Source: Azospirillum brasilense (GTDB taxonomy: Bacteria; Pseudomonadota; Alphaproteobacteria; Azospirillales; Azospirillaceae). Taken from it: 64,000 nucleotides of DNA. Position 1 is the stretch's first letter, and each line of letters begins with the position of its first letter. The stretch is taken from assembly GCF_007827815.1 (NCBI RefSeq), contig NZ_VITH01000005.1:398536-462535 (forward strand), in the 5' to 3' direction. Below are positions 44,595 to 54,685 of the stretch, one piece after another. The position numbers and the translations under genes are program-made. Below the pieces are notes generated by a model, which was not told the origin of the DNA, did no database searches, and was given only the letters and a program-made list of their open reading frames with translations.

Positions 44595-47500
44595 TGTCGG
44601 GCAATTACACCCGTCTGCGCGATCTGGTCGTGGTCGGACCCGCACGCCTCCCGAACCGCCCCCTCTGGCGCGCCGACCTGTCGCTCGCCTATGCGGGCCG
44701 TGGCGACCGTCCTGTCGTCTCCAAGACCGGCGGTGTGCGGGTTCTGCTGCAGGACGCTGAGCCGGCCGCGCTGAAGCCCAGCAGGCATCCGGGATCGGAG
44801 CTGCCGCCGCCCACGGACTCGATTCCGTTTCACACGCCGCGTCTCCTGCACCTGCTGGTTCGCGGCGACGGGCAGTTCGGCGACTCGTTCGGATTGGAGG
44901 GGCTGGCGACGTATCGCCTTGCCGACGCGTCGGCGGAGCCCAGCACCGACCCCCGTTTTGTCTACGGCAGCGTGATCGCCGTTCCGACCTTCCGGGGCAC
45001 GGGGGGGAGCGATGACTCGGCCGACTGGCCGCGACCGGCGATGTACCGGCGTGGCAACGGAACGCCGAGCGGCGAGATCGCGCTGCCGGAGGTGCGGCTG
45101 ACCGATGGGCGCATTCGCCTTTCCGTAACGGCCGAGCGTGTAGGTGGGGGCGATCCTTGGTTCACGGCGGCGTCGGCAACCAAGGGACGTGTCTTCGGGA
45201 CGGTCCCGGTGAGGCTCGTCAACCGGACCGTCACCCTTGACCTCATGCCTGATGGGATCGAGTTCACCGCCGAGACGGTGCCGAATCCTCTGTGGGGATT
45301 CGCTCCCTTCCTGGACGCCGGCGACAAGACTCTGGCGAATGTCCGTTTGCGGCTGGTCGAGACCGACCGCGGTCGCGTGCTGGAACTCGCCGGCTGCGAA
45401 GACACAGCGCTGGCGGAGCGCATTCGCCGGGCCTTCGCGACCCTGGTCGAAAGCCTCGAACGGCGCGGAAGCGACCAGAACGAGGCGCCATCCCCGCTGC
45501 TGTTGCGCCCGGACGCCCGTGACGCGTTGCCGGATTTGGTCTGGCCCCTACCCAATGGCACCTTCGGGGATGGCCTGACGGTCGAGATCAAGCCCGCAAC
45601 GGTGCATCCAAAACTCGTCTTCGGCGCCCGCGACGGGGCGGCGCTGCCGAGTTCCGCGGATTTCGTGGCGCGTCTCATCACGCTCAAGCGCGTCGATGCG
45701 GAGGCCCAATCGCGCCTGACCGTCCTGGCCGGCACGGGGGCCGACGTGGACAGCCCAAGCGTGACACTCACCTGGAGCGATGGCCTGAACGGCAAATTGC
45801 CGTCCGTGACCGCGAGCGTCACAGCCACCAAGGCGATGCCGGTCTCGATCGAGCGGAAATCACTGCAGGACCGGCTGGGCACCCTGTACCGGGCCGCCAA
45901 GGCGATGCGCCAGGAACAGGCACCGTTCCTGTTTCTGCCGGTCGAGCGCGGATTGCTGCAGTTTCCGCTGCCGCCACGTGACTGGGAGCATGCCTTGCCA
46001 AAGGGCCCGCCGTTGGCCCAGGCCACCGGCAACGTGCTGGTGGGCTCGCTCCTGGTGGACGTGAGCACCGCCCATATTCCCCGCGCGCTGGAACTCGACA
46101 GTGCCAGGGGCTTGACGGCTGAGGCAGTCTGGATCGAGAAGGATCGCAAGCGCCAGTTGACAGCCGTGACGGTGACCGCGCCGGGCGCCAGCGGGAAACT
46201 GGACGGCCTGCTGTGGGCGGCAGACAGCAGCCCATCGGCCGAGGAAGCGGTGCCGACCCTGCGCGGCGGCCCTGCCGCGTCACGCAGCCTCGCGCTGCGC
46301 TTTGGCGCGGAGCCGGACGCGCTGATGCCCATGACCCTTGATCATTGGTCAAGCGACGCGTCATGCAGCCCGGCGACGTTGACGATGGCGCGGCCAGCCG
46401 CGCTTGATGTAGAGCCCGGCAGCCCTCGCGCGTTCGCTTGGCTGGCCGCGACGAGCCTTCCGCTCATGGCGGCGATCGACATGACGCGCTCGGCGGCGTC
46501 CTCGCCAGAGCCGTCGCTCTCACGGGGACTGCTGCCGCAGGCTTGGCCCCCGCGGGCCGACGGCGTGCCGGGGGACGGATACGAGGTCGCGCTCGAAATC
46601 CGGCATGACAGCGCCCGCCCAGCGCTCAGGAACATTGACCGATGGCCGCTGTGGGAGGCGTGGCCCTGGACCTTCGCGGGGGATCCGGACCCGCAGCCCG
46701 CCTCGTGGCCGGAGCGTGCCACCGTCGACCTGGTCCTCCCGACACTGCCCGACGTGGTGGTCACGCCGCGGCGTCTCGGCAAGGAATCGGCGACGCCGGA
46801 GCGCCTCGCGGCAGCTTTGCGCTTCGATCTCCCGATTCTCGATGGCTACTTTGCGTCGGTCACGCTGCCGCACACGCGCAGTGCCAGCGATGTGCCGACC
46901 GGTACCGACGCGACCGAAACCCGGCGCGAGGACATTGTCACGGCGCTCGAGCCGGAGCGTCTTGCGCGCGCATGGCGTGATGCCGCGGACCGGCTGGCCC
47001 TGACCCGCACGGTGTCGGCGTACGTGACGGGCTTCGTGCCGGCCGACGACGCCAAGGGCCAGCCCGCAGCGGTGACCGGCCTGGTCGAACCCTACACGTG
47101 GCGGGCGCGATTCGCCGTCGTGGACAAGGTCCCTCGGTCGGACCTGGCCGGCTTGCCGTTCGGCGCCTATGCGCTTGAGAACGAAGGTGCGGAGCCGCCG
47201 GAGGAGACTTTCCGCAGCGGTCCGCACGCTCTCGCCGGGCTCAGCGGGACGTTCGAGATCGAGAGCGGCGGTACCATCAGGCGCGTCGGATCGGACGGCG
47301 AGATCAAGGTGGTCGGGTATGCGTCGCCGGCACGCGCGAAGGACGGGGAATCGATCGACAGCCGCGGCGGAGCCATCGCGCTTGAGCCCTGGTCGGCCTG
47401 GTGCCGTCTGGGGACCGACGGTTGGCTTGGGCTGCGGGACGTGCGTGCACAGGGCACCGCTTGCAAGGCCGCGACGCTCATCCAGGCGCTCCAGGCAACG

Positions 47501-50500
47501 GGGCTTGCCGATGAGCAGCGGTACGGGTTCGTGTTCTCGGATCTTCCGCTGGTCGAGACCGACACGGAGCTGGTTTTCGACGGATCGTCCGACCCGTTCG
47601 AAGCGGCTCTCGGCCCGTCTTGCGATGGCTTTGCGCCGACCAACCAGCCATCCGCAGCGCACCGCTGGCGCTTTTTCGAGCATGCCACGAAGAACGGCGG
47701 GATTGCGCCTGCTGGCGCGGGCAGCACGGTCGAACCTTCGGGCTTCGATGTCCCGCTTGGGCCGTTCCGATTCCGCCCGCTGCGCTTGTGGAGCGTCAAG
47801 TTCGCACGCAAAGGCGACCAAGCCAGCCTGACCGAGCTCGCCATCCTTGGACGGATCACGCTGCGGCGCCAGACGGTCGACGGCCCGTTCGGTTTCGACG
47901 GCGATGACGAAGCCGGCAACATCGTGCGGCTGGTGATCGGCCCCAAGGACGGGACTCTGGCAGTCAGGCGCGTCGCCAGAATAGCGCGTGCCACGACGCC
48001 GCAGGGCAGGGCCCGTCTCGTGATCACCGACACTGCGCAATCGCTTCGGTTTGCAATCGAGGCCGAGGTCCGATGGGGCGACGCGAAGGCGCAGCAGGGC
48101 CAAGAATGCCGAGCGGCCGTCGGCGATGACGACATTCCGGTCGCGCTCGACGTGTCCTTCGACGACTCGACGCTGCCCACCTTGACGCTCGGACCGGCGT
48201 CGCTCACCGTGCCGCTCCTCGGCCTGCGCCGACCCATCCCGGGAGGCTCTGTGGTCGAGGTGTCGTCCTCGCGGTGGCGGATCCGCTGGGAGACGCCGAA
48301 GGACGCGCAACGCCCCGCCGATACCGCGCTGTCGCTTGAGGCCATGGAGCTCGATTGGCCGATCGAGCAGGCGGGCGCGACCGCCACGGTTTGGCTACTC
48401 GCGCGCCTTCGCGTCCTCGTGCCGAAACGTGGGACACCGTTTCAGCCGCTCGGCTCGCCCTTCCTGGTGCTTGAGGTGGAACTCGGCGGCCAGATCGCGT
48501 GGCTTGGAAGCCGCCTGGACTGGCCGGCGTCGTCCCACCAGAGCAGCCTGCGGCTCGACCACGAGCGCAAGGTCCTGATGGGAGCGACGGCCGATGTGGC
48601 CCTCGCTGGTGAGCCCGTGCGGGGGCTCCCCTTCGCGGCCAATGGCGACGCGAAGGGCCGGCTGTCCTTCACCGTCTCGTTCGAGGAGCCGGAACACCAT
48701 TCCAATGCGCCGCTGTCCGTCTGGAAGGCGCGCGTCGGGCGCTTCGAGCTGCTGGCGCGTGGCGGCCGCCTGGTCGCCAGGCACGCGATCGACAAGGCCA
48801 GAGCCGACCTCGCCTGGCACTCGCGCCTGTTGATCGACTGGGCGCTTGCGCAGACGGAGAGTCGGATCGGATGGCCGATCGGCTATACGGTTTCCGGCGC
48901 GAAGCCCGAACCGGACGCGGTTCGTTCCGGAGCGGGCGTGACCGTCGGCATCGGCAACGTCGACGGCCGGTCACGCAAGATCACCTTCAAGGACGCAGCG
49001 CGCCTCGTCCACACGCTTGAGACCCGGCTGGTCGAGCACGAACTGCCGGTCGAGCTGCTCGAGCGAATCGGGGCCGAGGTGGTGCTGGACCGGGCGTGGC
49101 ACGTTCTGGCGACCGTCGACCACACACTGAAGGATGACTCCGGCCGGACCATCGCGTGGTCGACCCTCGACAACGTCGCAATCGTGGACCTCGGCGCGCT
49201 GGTGGCTGAGGCGGTACGGGAGCGCGATGCCATCGAAGAGGTGAAAAAGCATAAGAAGCACACGGTGGCGAAGGACGAGAAGGGGGCGCTCGGCTACGCG
49301 TTCGCGGCGCGGTATGTGGTCGATTTCGACAAGGACGGCGGCCGGCCGGATCCGGCCGAGGAGATGATCCACCCGGGCCTCGGCCCGCGCAGCGTCATGC
49401 ACGCGGGCTTCCCGGCCAAGGCGATGGCGGATCGTCTTGCCGATCTCTCAAGGGAGCTGGAACAGTCCAGCGCGACGATGCCCCGCACGCTGGTCGTCAC
49501 AGGTGCCGGCGTCACGCGCGTGACCGCCGTGGCGGCCGCCTCCGTGGTGCAGCCGTGGACCGAACAGAGCCTGATCTTGGCGCTCCCGTGGCTTGTGCTG
49601 GCCGGGGCGTTGCCAGACGAGAACGGCCCGGTCGACCGGGCATTGCGGTTCCCGCAACACGGCGCCGCGGAGCTGAGCTGGGAGGTCCCCGACATCGATC
49701 TCGCGGCGGGCGTGGCGGTCGCGCCGGCGGGGCGCACGGTCACGATCGGCATCCTCCGGACGGACAGTGAAGCGTCGATCCATCGCCAGCTGGAACCCCG
49801 GCTGCGCGCGGTGCGCAACGAACGCAGCGCGACGGAGTGGCGCATGCCGCGTTTGATAGCGGTCGAACAGGGCTTCCTTACGCCGCCAGGCCGCACCGTG
49901 GGTGAGACGCCGTTCTGGATGCGCACGATTGCGGCGCTGCGCCGGCTGTGGGCGGCGGAGCCCGGGCCGGGGCTTGCCACCGTGACGATCCTGCCCGCAC
50001 AGGACTCGGGTGGCGAGGCGCTCCGCGCTATCCTAGTGCCGCCGCCTCCCGCATCGTCGGCGCCCTGCGACCGGTCGGGCACACGCCTGATCATCACCAC
50101 CGCGAACCACGTGCTGCGCATTACGCTAGCCGAGCCGTTCGCATCCGATGGGGCCGCGCGACCGCGGCACATGGCGCGCGCCTATGAGGAGGACGCCGAG
50201 CCACTGGCAGTCGCGGCTGCCGCAGTTGATCACCGCGCCGATGTGGTCGACAACAGCTGGACGCTGTATCCGCTGCTGCCGGTTGCCGACGATTTCGGCG
50301 CTGCGCCATCGAGGCTACGGCGGCGCGAGGACCTGATCCTGCCGTCCGCCGCCCTCGATTGGCCCTCCGGCGCCGGCATCGGAACGCTTGCGAGTTCGGC
50401 CGCAAGGCTCGGCGAGGAACACATCCTGCAATCCCCCGCAGCCGGCGTGTCGGCGCGTGTGCGCACCCACGGCTTCGTACCGAGGGCTCCGGACGTGGCG

Positions 50501-52474
50501 GCGCCGCAGCCGGTCTTCCTCTCATTTGCTGAGAAGCCGGTGTTCGAGCGTCCGGCCATCGATGCCGTCGAGGCGCCGGCTGCCTACCACCTGCTTCCGG
50601 CGCCGACACGGCAACGCATGCCGGTCGAAGAGGCGATCGACCGGGTGTTGGCCGAGCGGTCGCGTCCAGAAGGCGGTGAGCCGAACACACGCCGGCCCGG
50701 CCATGTGCTGCCGCTCATGCCACCGAACATGCTGCACGCCACAATCGGGCTGAGGCCGGGCGTCATCCACGCGACGCGTGATGCAACCGTCGCTCCGCTC
50801 ACGACGGGTTCGGACGGGCGCGAGGCCTTGGATCCGCAGCATGCGCGCTTTGGCCGCCCGGCGGCGAGCGGCCCGACGCTGCTGCGGCAAGGACGCGCGC
50901 CACGCTCGACCGCCTTTCCGCGGATCGCCGACGCGGCGAGGCGGCGCGGCACCATCGTGGCGTGGGATGACCGCACGGACGAACTCTCCCAGGTCCCGCC
51001 GGATGAAGCCGCGACGCGCCTCCCGACCCCGTTCCGCTGGCTGCGTGGTCCGGCCGGCGTGATCCGCGCGACGGGCAAAGATGCGGACGGAAGGGATAAG
51101 GAAGTGAGCTTTCTGATCCGAGTGCGCGAGCCGATTCTGGGCCGCATCGGGGCCGCCTGGGATGGCATCATCGTGCTCGAGGTCACGTCGCCGAGCGCTG
51201 CGACGGCGGAGGAACTGAAGGCACTGTTCGAGGCGACGCTGTTCAAGACCAAGGAGGCGATCGGCGCGTTGCTGCTCAGCGTCGGCGCCGTCGCCGCGCC
51301 AATGCCACTGCTCGAGCGTCCAGCGCCGGCACCCGGCGGCGGCGCCGTGCTGCGCCTGAAATTCGGGCTCCCGTCCGTCCACTGGGCCGCAGTGCGGACC
51401 GCGCTGCAGGAGGCGACCGCCGACACGCCGGTGGCGGCCACCTTGCGCTATCCACCCGATGGTCCGCACTCCGCGCTGTGGCCGGAGAGCCGCGAGTTGC
51501 AGGAAGGCGCCGAGCACCAGCTGGCGCCGCTCGAGCTGGCGCTGCGGCTGCCATTGCCGCTGCGTCCGGCCGACCGCCCGACGCTGCCGATCGACCTGGC
51601 GAGCGTCGTGTTCGCCGACCCGTCATACGACCGCTCGCTGTCGGGCGCGACCACGCAGGTCCTCCGGCGCGTGGAAAGCACGTCATGGTTGCTTGCGACC
51701 GACCGGGCTGAATACGACCGGTCCGCACCCGTGGTGTTTGGGTTCGGAGAGCTCGTGGCCGAAACCGGATTGTTCAAGGCGAAGGACGGCTACGCGTCCG
51801 AGCAGTGGGGGCGGCCGGTCCGTTTCGCGCGTATCCCCGGTCGGACCCGCGGCGAGGATGCACCGGCCCCGGTGCTTCTTGCGCTGCGACAGAGTAAGCT
51901 GCCGGCGCCGGCCGATGGCTCGTACTGGGCATTACCGTCCACGCCCTATGCGGTTTCGCTCGACGACTTCTTCGAACTCGCCGAGGTTCAGGAGAACGCG
52001 CAGGTTGCAGGGAAAACGCTTCAGACGGATAAGAAGAAAATTCCCGACTGGTCCAAGCCGGTCGTGTTCCGGCCCGGCGACATGCTCGAGGTGGCGGTGA
52101 CCGGTCTTGCCAACATGAACGGCACGATGAGGGAGGTCGACCTTGCGGTGCGGGTTACGATCGTCGCCCAGCCGGTGATCGCCCCACCTCCCTCGGTGTT
52201 CGCCTTGGTGCGAGTGGAGACGACGGGGAAGGGCACGGTGCCGCTGTTTGCCACCGCGCCGTTGCCATCGGCAATCGGCTACCCGGCGCTGCTCGACGAT
52301 CTGGCGCGCGGGCTGGTGCGCCGCCGCGCGCACTTTCAATGGCACCATCCAGAAGAGGCCCCGCCGCAAAGCCCAATCAGGGCGACGCTGATTAAGATCG
52401 ACCGGAGTGGCGGCGGACAGCTGCCGCAGGCGACGCATGATCTCCGGCCACTGCAGGAGATCGACACGCTGTGA
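44594..52474 (+). CDS. Second giant protein of unknown function, 2626 aa
   Basis: ATG 44594 overlaps the stop of the first giant gene (TAATG) and is preceded by a perfect AGGAGG inside the upstream gene, so the two are made together. The N-terminus (MSGNYTRLRDLVVVGPARLP) is not a signal peptide; no membrane helices are evident. The sequence is soluble-looking, rich in predicted beta structure, Pro, Asp and Arg, with a Lys-rich patch near residue 1550 (EEVKKHKKHTVAKDEKG). I recognise no family or catalytic motif. The frame is free of lesions over 7.9 kb. Base composition and codon bias match the first giant gene, so they probably entered together. A structural or scaffold role for the pair is inference. 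Confidence 0.83.
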   Translation: MSGNYTRLRDLVVVGPARLPNRPLWRADLSLAYAGRGDRPVVSKTGGVRVLLQDAEPAALKPSRHPGSELPPPTDSIPFHTPRLLHLLVRGDGQFGDSFGLEGLATYRLADASAEPSTDPRFVYGSVIAVPTFRGTGGSDDSADWPRPAMYRRGNGTPSGEIALPEVRLTDGRIRLSVTAERVGGGDPWFTAASATKGRVFGTVPVRLVNRTVTLDLMPDGIEFTAETVPNPLWGFAPFLDAGDKTLANVRLRLVETDRGRVLELAGCEDTALAERIRRAFATLVESLERRGSDQNEAPSPLLLRPDARDALPDLVWPLPNGTFGDGLTVEIKPATVHPKLVFGARDGAALPSSADFVARLITLKRVDAEAQSRLTVLAGTGADVDSPSVTLTWSDGLNGKLPSVTASVTATKAMPVSIERKSLQDRLGTLYRAAKAMRQEQAPFLFLPVERGLLQFPLPPRDWEHALPKGPPLAQATGNVLVGSLLVDVSTAHIPRALELDSARGLTAEAVWIEKDRKRQLTAVTVTAPGASGKLDGLLWAADSSPSAEEAVPTLRGGPAASRSLALRFGAEPDALMPMTLDHWSSDASCSPATLTMARPAALDVEPGSPRAFAWLAATSLPLMAAIDMTRSAASSPEPSLSRGLLPQAWPPRADGVPGDGYEVALEIRHDSARPALRNIDRWPLWEAWPWTFAGDPDPQPASWPERATVDLVLPTLPDVVVTPRRLGKESATPERLAAALRFDLPILDGYFASVTLPHTRSASDVPTGTDATETRREDIVTALEPERLARAWRDAADRLALTRTVSAYVTGFVPADDAKGQPAAVTGLVEPYTWRARFAVVDKVPRSDLAGLPFGAYALENEGAEPPEETFRSGPHALAGLSGTFEIESGGTIRRVGSDGEIKVVGYASPARAKDGESIDSRGGAIALEPWSAWCRLGTDGWLGLRDVRAQGTACKAATLIQALQATGLADEQRYGFVFSDLPLVETDTELVFDGSSDPFEAALGPSCDGFAPTNQPSAAHRWRFFEHATKNGGIAPAGAGSTVEPSGFDVPLGPFRFRPLRLWSVKFARKGDQASLTELAILGRITLRRQTVDGPFGFDGDDEAGNIVRLVIGPKDGTLAVRRVARIARATTPQGRARLVITDTAQSLRFAIEAEVRWGDAKAQQGQECRAAVGDDDIPVALDVSFDDSTLPTLTLGPASLTVPLLGLRRPIPGGSVVEVSSSRWRIRWETPKDAQRPADTALSLEAMELDWPIEQAGATATVWLLARLRVLVPKRGTPFQPLGSPFLVLEVELGGQIAWLGSRLDWPASSHQSSLRLDHERKVLMGATADVALAGEPVRGLPFAANGDAKGRLSFTVSFEEPEHHSNAPLSVWKARVGRFELLARGGRLVARHAIDKARADLAWHSRLLIDWALAQTESRIGWPIGYTVSGAKPEPDAVRSGAGVTVGIGNVDGRSRKITFKDAARLVHTLETRLVEHELPVELLERIGAEVVLDRAWHVLATVDHTLKDDSGRTIAWSTLDNVAIVDLGALVAEAVRERDAIEEVKKHKKHTVAKDEKGALGYAFAARYVVDFDKDGGRPDPAEEMIHPGLGPRSVMHAGFPAKAMADRLADLSRELEQSSATMPRTLVVTGAGVTRVTAVAAASVVQPWTEQSLILALPWLVLAGALPDENGPVDRALRFPQHGAAELSWEVPDIDLAAGVAVAPAGRTVTIGILRTDSEASIHRQLEPRLRAVRNERSATEWRMPRLIAVEQGFLTPPGRTVGETPFWMRTIAALRRLWAAEPGPGLATVTILPAQDSGGEALRAILVPPPPASSAPCDRSGTRLIITTANHVLRITLAEPFASDGAARPRHMARAYEEDAEPLAVAAAAVDHRADVVDNSWTLYPLLPVADDFGAAPSRLRRREDLILPSAALDWPSGAGIGTLASSAARLGEEHILQSPAAGVSARVRTHGFVPRAPDVAAPQPVFLSFAEKPVFERPAIDAVEAPAAYHLLPAPTRQRMPVEEAIDRVLAERSRPEGGEPNTRRPGHVLPLMPPNMLHATIGLRPGVIHATRDATVAPLTTGSDGREALDPQHARFGRPAASGPTLLRQGRAPRSTAFPRIADAARRRGTIVAWDDRTDELSQVPPDEAATRLPTPFRWLRGPAGVIRATGKDADGRDKEVSFLIRVREPILGRIGAAWDGIIVLEVTSPSAATAEELKALFEATLFKTKEAIGALLLSVGAVAAPMPLLERPAPAPGGGAVLRLKFGLPSVHWAAVRTALQEATADTPVAATLRYPPDGPHSALWPESRELQEGAEHQLAPLELALRLPLPLRPADRPTLPIDLASVVFADPSYDRSLSGATTQVLRRVESTSWLLATDRAEYDRSAPVVFGFGELVAETGLFKAKDGYASEQWGRPVRFARIPGRTRGEDAPAPVLLALRQSKLPAPADGSYWALPSTPYAVSLDDFFELAEVQENAQVAGKTLQTDKKKIPDWSKPVVFRPGDMLEVAVTGLANMNGTMREVDLAVRVTIVAQPVIAPPPSVFALVRVETTGKGTVPLFATAPLPSAIGYPALLDDLARGLVRRRAHFQWHHPEEAPPQSPIRATLIKIDRSGGGQLPQATHDLRPLQEIDTL

Positions 52475-52522
52475 TGCGCAAGCATAGTTGATTCCCGGTT
52501 CACAAGAAGAAAGGAAGTGGAG

Positions 52523-53080
52523 ATGGAGCAGAATGCGAGGATCTTGACGGATGAAGAAGAGAAGCGTATCCACAAGAAACTTCTCGGTCTGCGTGCGACT
52601 CAGCTTTTGCTGATCCCGTCGGATGGCAGTAAACCGAATGTTCTACCCTTCAGCCTTGCCAAAGTTCTTAGTTATTGCGCCGAGTGGTGCGCTGACGGAA
52701 ACGACTGCCCGGATGGCATGTTTGAGCTGGATTGCACGCACTTCATCTCCCATGCGCTCTCGAAAACGCGGGTGTTGGTCAACCTTCCCGAGACAACGTG
52801 CACGAACGGAGTCTGCATTCGTGTCGCCGAACTCGCCGCCGCCTTCTTCAACTCGACGCGGACATACTCCAATGTGAAGAAGATCGCATCACACGGTGAC
52901 ACCAGGAGGGGAGACTTTTGCTTCATTCCCGGCTTTTTCGGGCTGACCAAGCTTCACGCAATGATCTTGGCCGATGCGGCGACGGCCACCGGTGCTAAAG
53001 TGTTTGGTCACACGAACAGCCGCTGTGGCGAGTATATCGATTTTGAAGGCGAGAAATGCTCGTATTACCGGGTAGAATAG
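52523..53080 (+). CDS. Cys-rich papain-like/amidase-like protein (Amidase_6-type), third gene of the giant cluster
   Basis: A 185-aa protein. ATG 52523 has AAGGAAG at a good distance; GTG 52517 is too close to it. The motif ELDCTHFISHALS places a candidate nucleophile at C71, matching the DCTNFVSQAL block of Amidase_6/NlpC-P60-like peptidases. The rest of the pattern also fits: RRGDFCFIP, then KLHAMILAD (candidate H145) and GHTNSRCGEY (H163/N165). Nine cysteines make it unusual. There is no signal peptide. It follows the second giant gene by 48 bp in the same direction, so it may be a third member of the operon and act as a processing peptidase, amidase or effector. Family assignment is by motif only. 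Confidence 0.65.
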   Translation: MEQNARILTDEEEKRIHKKLLGLRATQLLLIPSDGSKPNVLPFSLAKVLSYCAEWCADGNDCPDGMFELDCTHFISHALSKTRVLVNLPETTCTNGVCIRVAELAAAFFNSTRTYSNVKKIASHGDTRRGDFCFIPGFFGLTKLHAMILADAATATGAKVFGHTNSRCGEYIDFEGEKCSYYRVE

Positions 53081-53161
53081 GCGGCGTGATGAAGTGCTAA
53101 ATGAGCCCTGGCTGCGTGATGGCGGAACGTTGTTGGGACCCGGTCTGCCCTGAAAATGGTT

Positions 53162-54451
53162 TCACGGCGCACGGACGAGATTGCCCGCCACCGAGGTAGG
53201 GAGGCCGGCCGAAGGGCCGCCTTCCGCTCTGCGGGCGATCTGCACCTCATAGCCGAGCTGGTTGAGGCGCCGGATGAGGCGTCGGGTCGTCCGGTGCCGG
53301 GCCTGTTGGTCCAGGAAGCCTTCGCCCAATTCCCGGAAGGGTTCGCCCGTACTCAGCAAATGGAATGCCACGACCAGCAGCTTGTGGGCGATCGCGACGG
53401 CCGCCCGTTTGGCGCCGCGGCGGACCTTCAGGCGGTGATACTTGTCCTTGAAATACGAACCCCCGACCCGGGCCGCCGAGAGGGCGGCGTTGACCAGCAC
53501 TGCCTTGAGCTGAGGATTGCCTTTGCGGGTGGCGACCGTCTTCTTCTTGCCGGCACTCTCGGAGCTACCCGGGCACACCCCGGCCCACGCCGCCAACCGG
53601 GAGGCGCTCCCGAAGGACGTCATATCGATCCCGATCTCCGCGATGATGGTGGCCGCGGTGAGCTCATTCACGCCGGGGATGGTGGTCAGCAGCCGCGGCT
53701 GGACGCGAAACCGCTCCATACGCTCGGTGATCCGGCTCTCTACGTCCGCAATATCCGCCTCGACCGCGGCCAAGCGGCGCAGTTGGACTCCCAGCATAGA
53801 GCGCTGGGGCTCGCCCAACCGCTGCTCCGCCGCGGCCGTCAAGAGCTCGCGTTTGCGTCGCAGACGTCCTTGCGCCAGAGCGGCAATCGTCTCCGGAGTC
53901 GCGTCCCCCGTCGTCAACGCCTTCAACATAGCCATGCCCGACACCCCAAACACGTTGCTGACCACGCTGGCCAACTTGAGGCCGGCGCCCTCCAACAGCT
54001 TCAGAGTGCGATTGCGCTCACTGGTCTGGGCCGCCACCAAAGAACGCCGGTAGTGCACCAAGTCGCGCAGTTCACGAATCTCCGGGGGCGGAACAAAGCT
54101 CGGCCGGATCAGTCCGTGGTGCAGCAATTCCGCCAACCACGCCGCGTCCTTGCGGTCGGTCTTGCGCCCGGGGACCTGCTTGAGATGCTGAGCATTGCCC
54201 ACGAGCAGCGTGAAGTCGCACTCCAGCACCGCATAAACCGGCTTCCAGTAGACGCCCGTGCTCTCCATGGCCACATGCGTCACCGCCAACTCCTTGAGCC
54301 AGCCGCGCAGCGCCTCCAGTTCTCGATAGGTCGTGCCGAACACCCGTTCGTGACGCTGCGGCGGTTGATCGGCGGGCCCCACCAGGGCGCACGCCACCAC
54401 CGAGGAGAGGTGTACATCGAGCGCACAGCCGCGTTCCACGATCATCTGCAT
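53162..54451 (-). CDS. IS110-family transposase (DEDD)
   Basis: A 429-aa recombinase from ATG 54451 (MQMIVERGCALDVHLSSVVA). The N-terminal RuvC-like DEDD domain shows D in CALDVH, E in VAMESTGVYW and D's in GRKTDRKDAAWLAELL. A coiled linker precedes the Transposase_20 domain (LLTTIPGVNELTAATIIAEIG) with the SASRLAAWAGVCPGSSES serine-containing block. The frame is intact and the enzyme may be active. The longer frame to 54541 adds unrelated residues. Confidence 0.93.
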   Translation of the reverse strand: MQMIVERGCALDVHLSSVVACALVGPADQPPQRHERVFGTTYRELEALRGWLKELAVTHVAMESTGVYWKPVYAVLECDFTLLVGNAQHLKQVPGRKTDRKDAAWLAELLHHGLIRPSFVPPPEIRELRDLVHYRRSLVAAQTSERNRTLKLLEGAGLKLASVVSNVFGVSGMAMLKALTTGDATPETIAALAQGRLRRKRELLTAAAEQRLGEPQRSMLGVQLRRLAAVEADIADVESRITERMERFRVQPRLLTTIPGVNELTAATIIAEIGIDMTSFGSASRLAAWAGVCPGSSESAGKKKTVATRKGNPQLKAVLVNAALSAARVGGSYFKDKYHRLKVRRGAKRAAVAIAHKLLVVAFHLLSTGEPFRELGEGFLDQQARHRTTRRLIRRLNQLGYEVQIARRAEGGPSAGLPTSVAGNLVRAP

Positions 54452-54685
54452 GGCGTATTCTCCTGCCCGATCCGGACGGCTGCAGCGCCGATCACCACAA
54501 ACAGAGTCTGCCCTACGTGCTGCTCCGAGGGAGCGCGACAATGGGTGATTCCTTCATCTCGGCGCAGGTCCATCTGTTGGACGGGGTCTCACCACCACAG
54601 ACTGGTCGACCTCCTACAGCCGTCTGCCTTTGAGTAAGGCTCGCCATCGCTGCGGGGCCAGAGCCTTCCCCATATTTTCAGGGCC
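54452..54685 (-). ncRNA. Candidate bridge-RNA region of the IS110 element
   Basis: This is the only sizeable non-coding part of the element and lies 5' of the transposase, where IS110-group elements encode the structured RNA that pairs with target and donor DNA. I did not fold it or find its guide loops. The call rests on position and family knowledge only. Confidence 0.3.

Larger units (their letters stand above)
53147..54685 (-). mobile_element. IS110-family insertion sequence
   Basis: About 1.54 kb delimited by a short inverted pair: GCCCTGAAAAT at 53147-53157 and ATTTTCAGGGC at 54675-54685. The transposase reads leftward and reaches to within 5 bp of the left repeat. About 230 bp of non-coding sequence lie upstream of the transposase start. 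Size and layout fit the family. The boundaries are inferred from the repeat and could extend a few bases; no target duplication is seen, as expected for this family. Confidence 0.75.

Noticed and set aside
41970..44645. 891-codon minus-strand frame inside the first giant gene
   Set aside because: Low-complexity Arg/His/Gly/Asp product with no ribosome site; the plus-strand giant has coherent strand-like protein sequence throughout.
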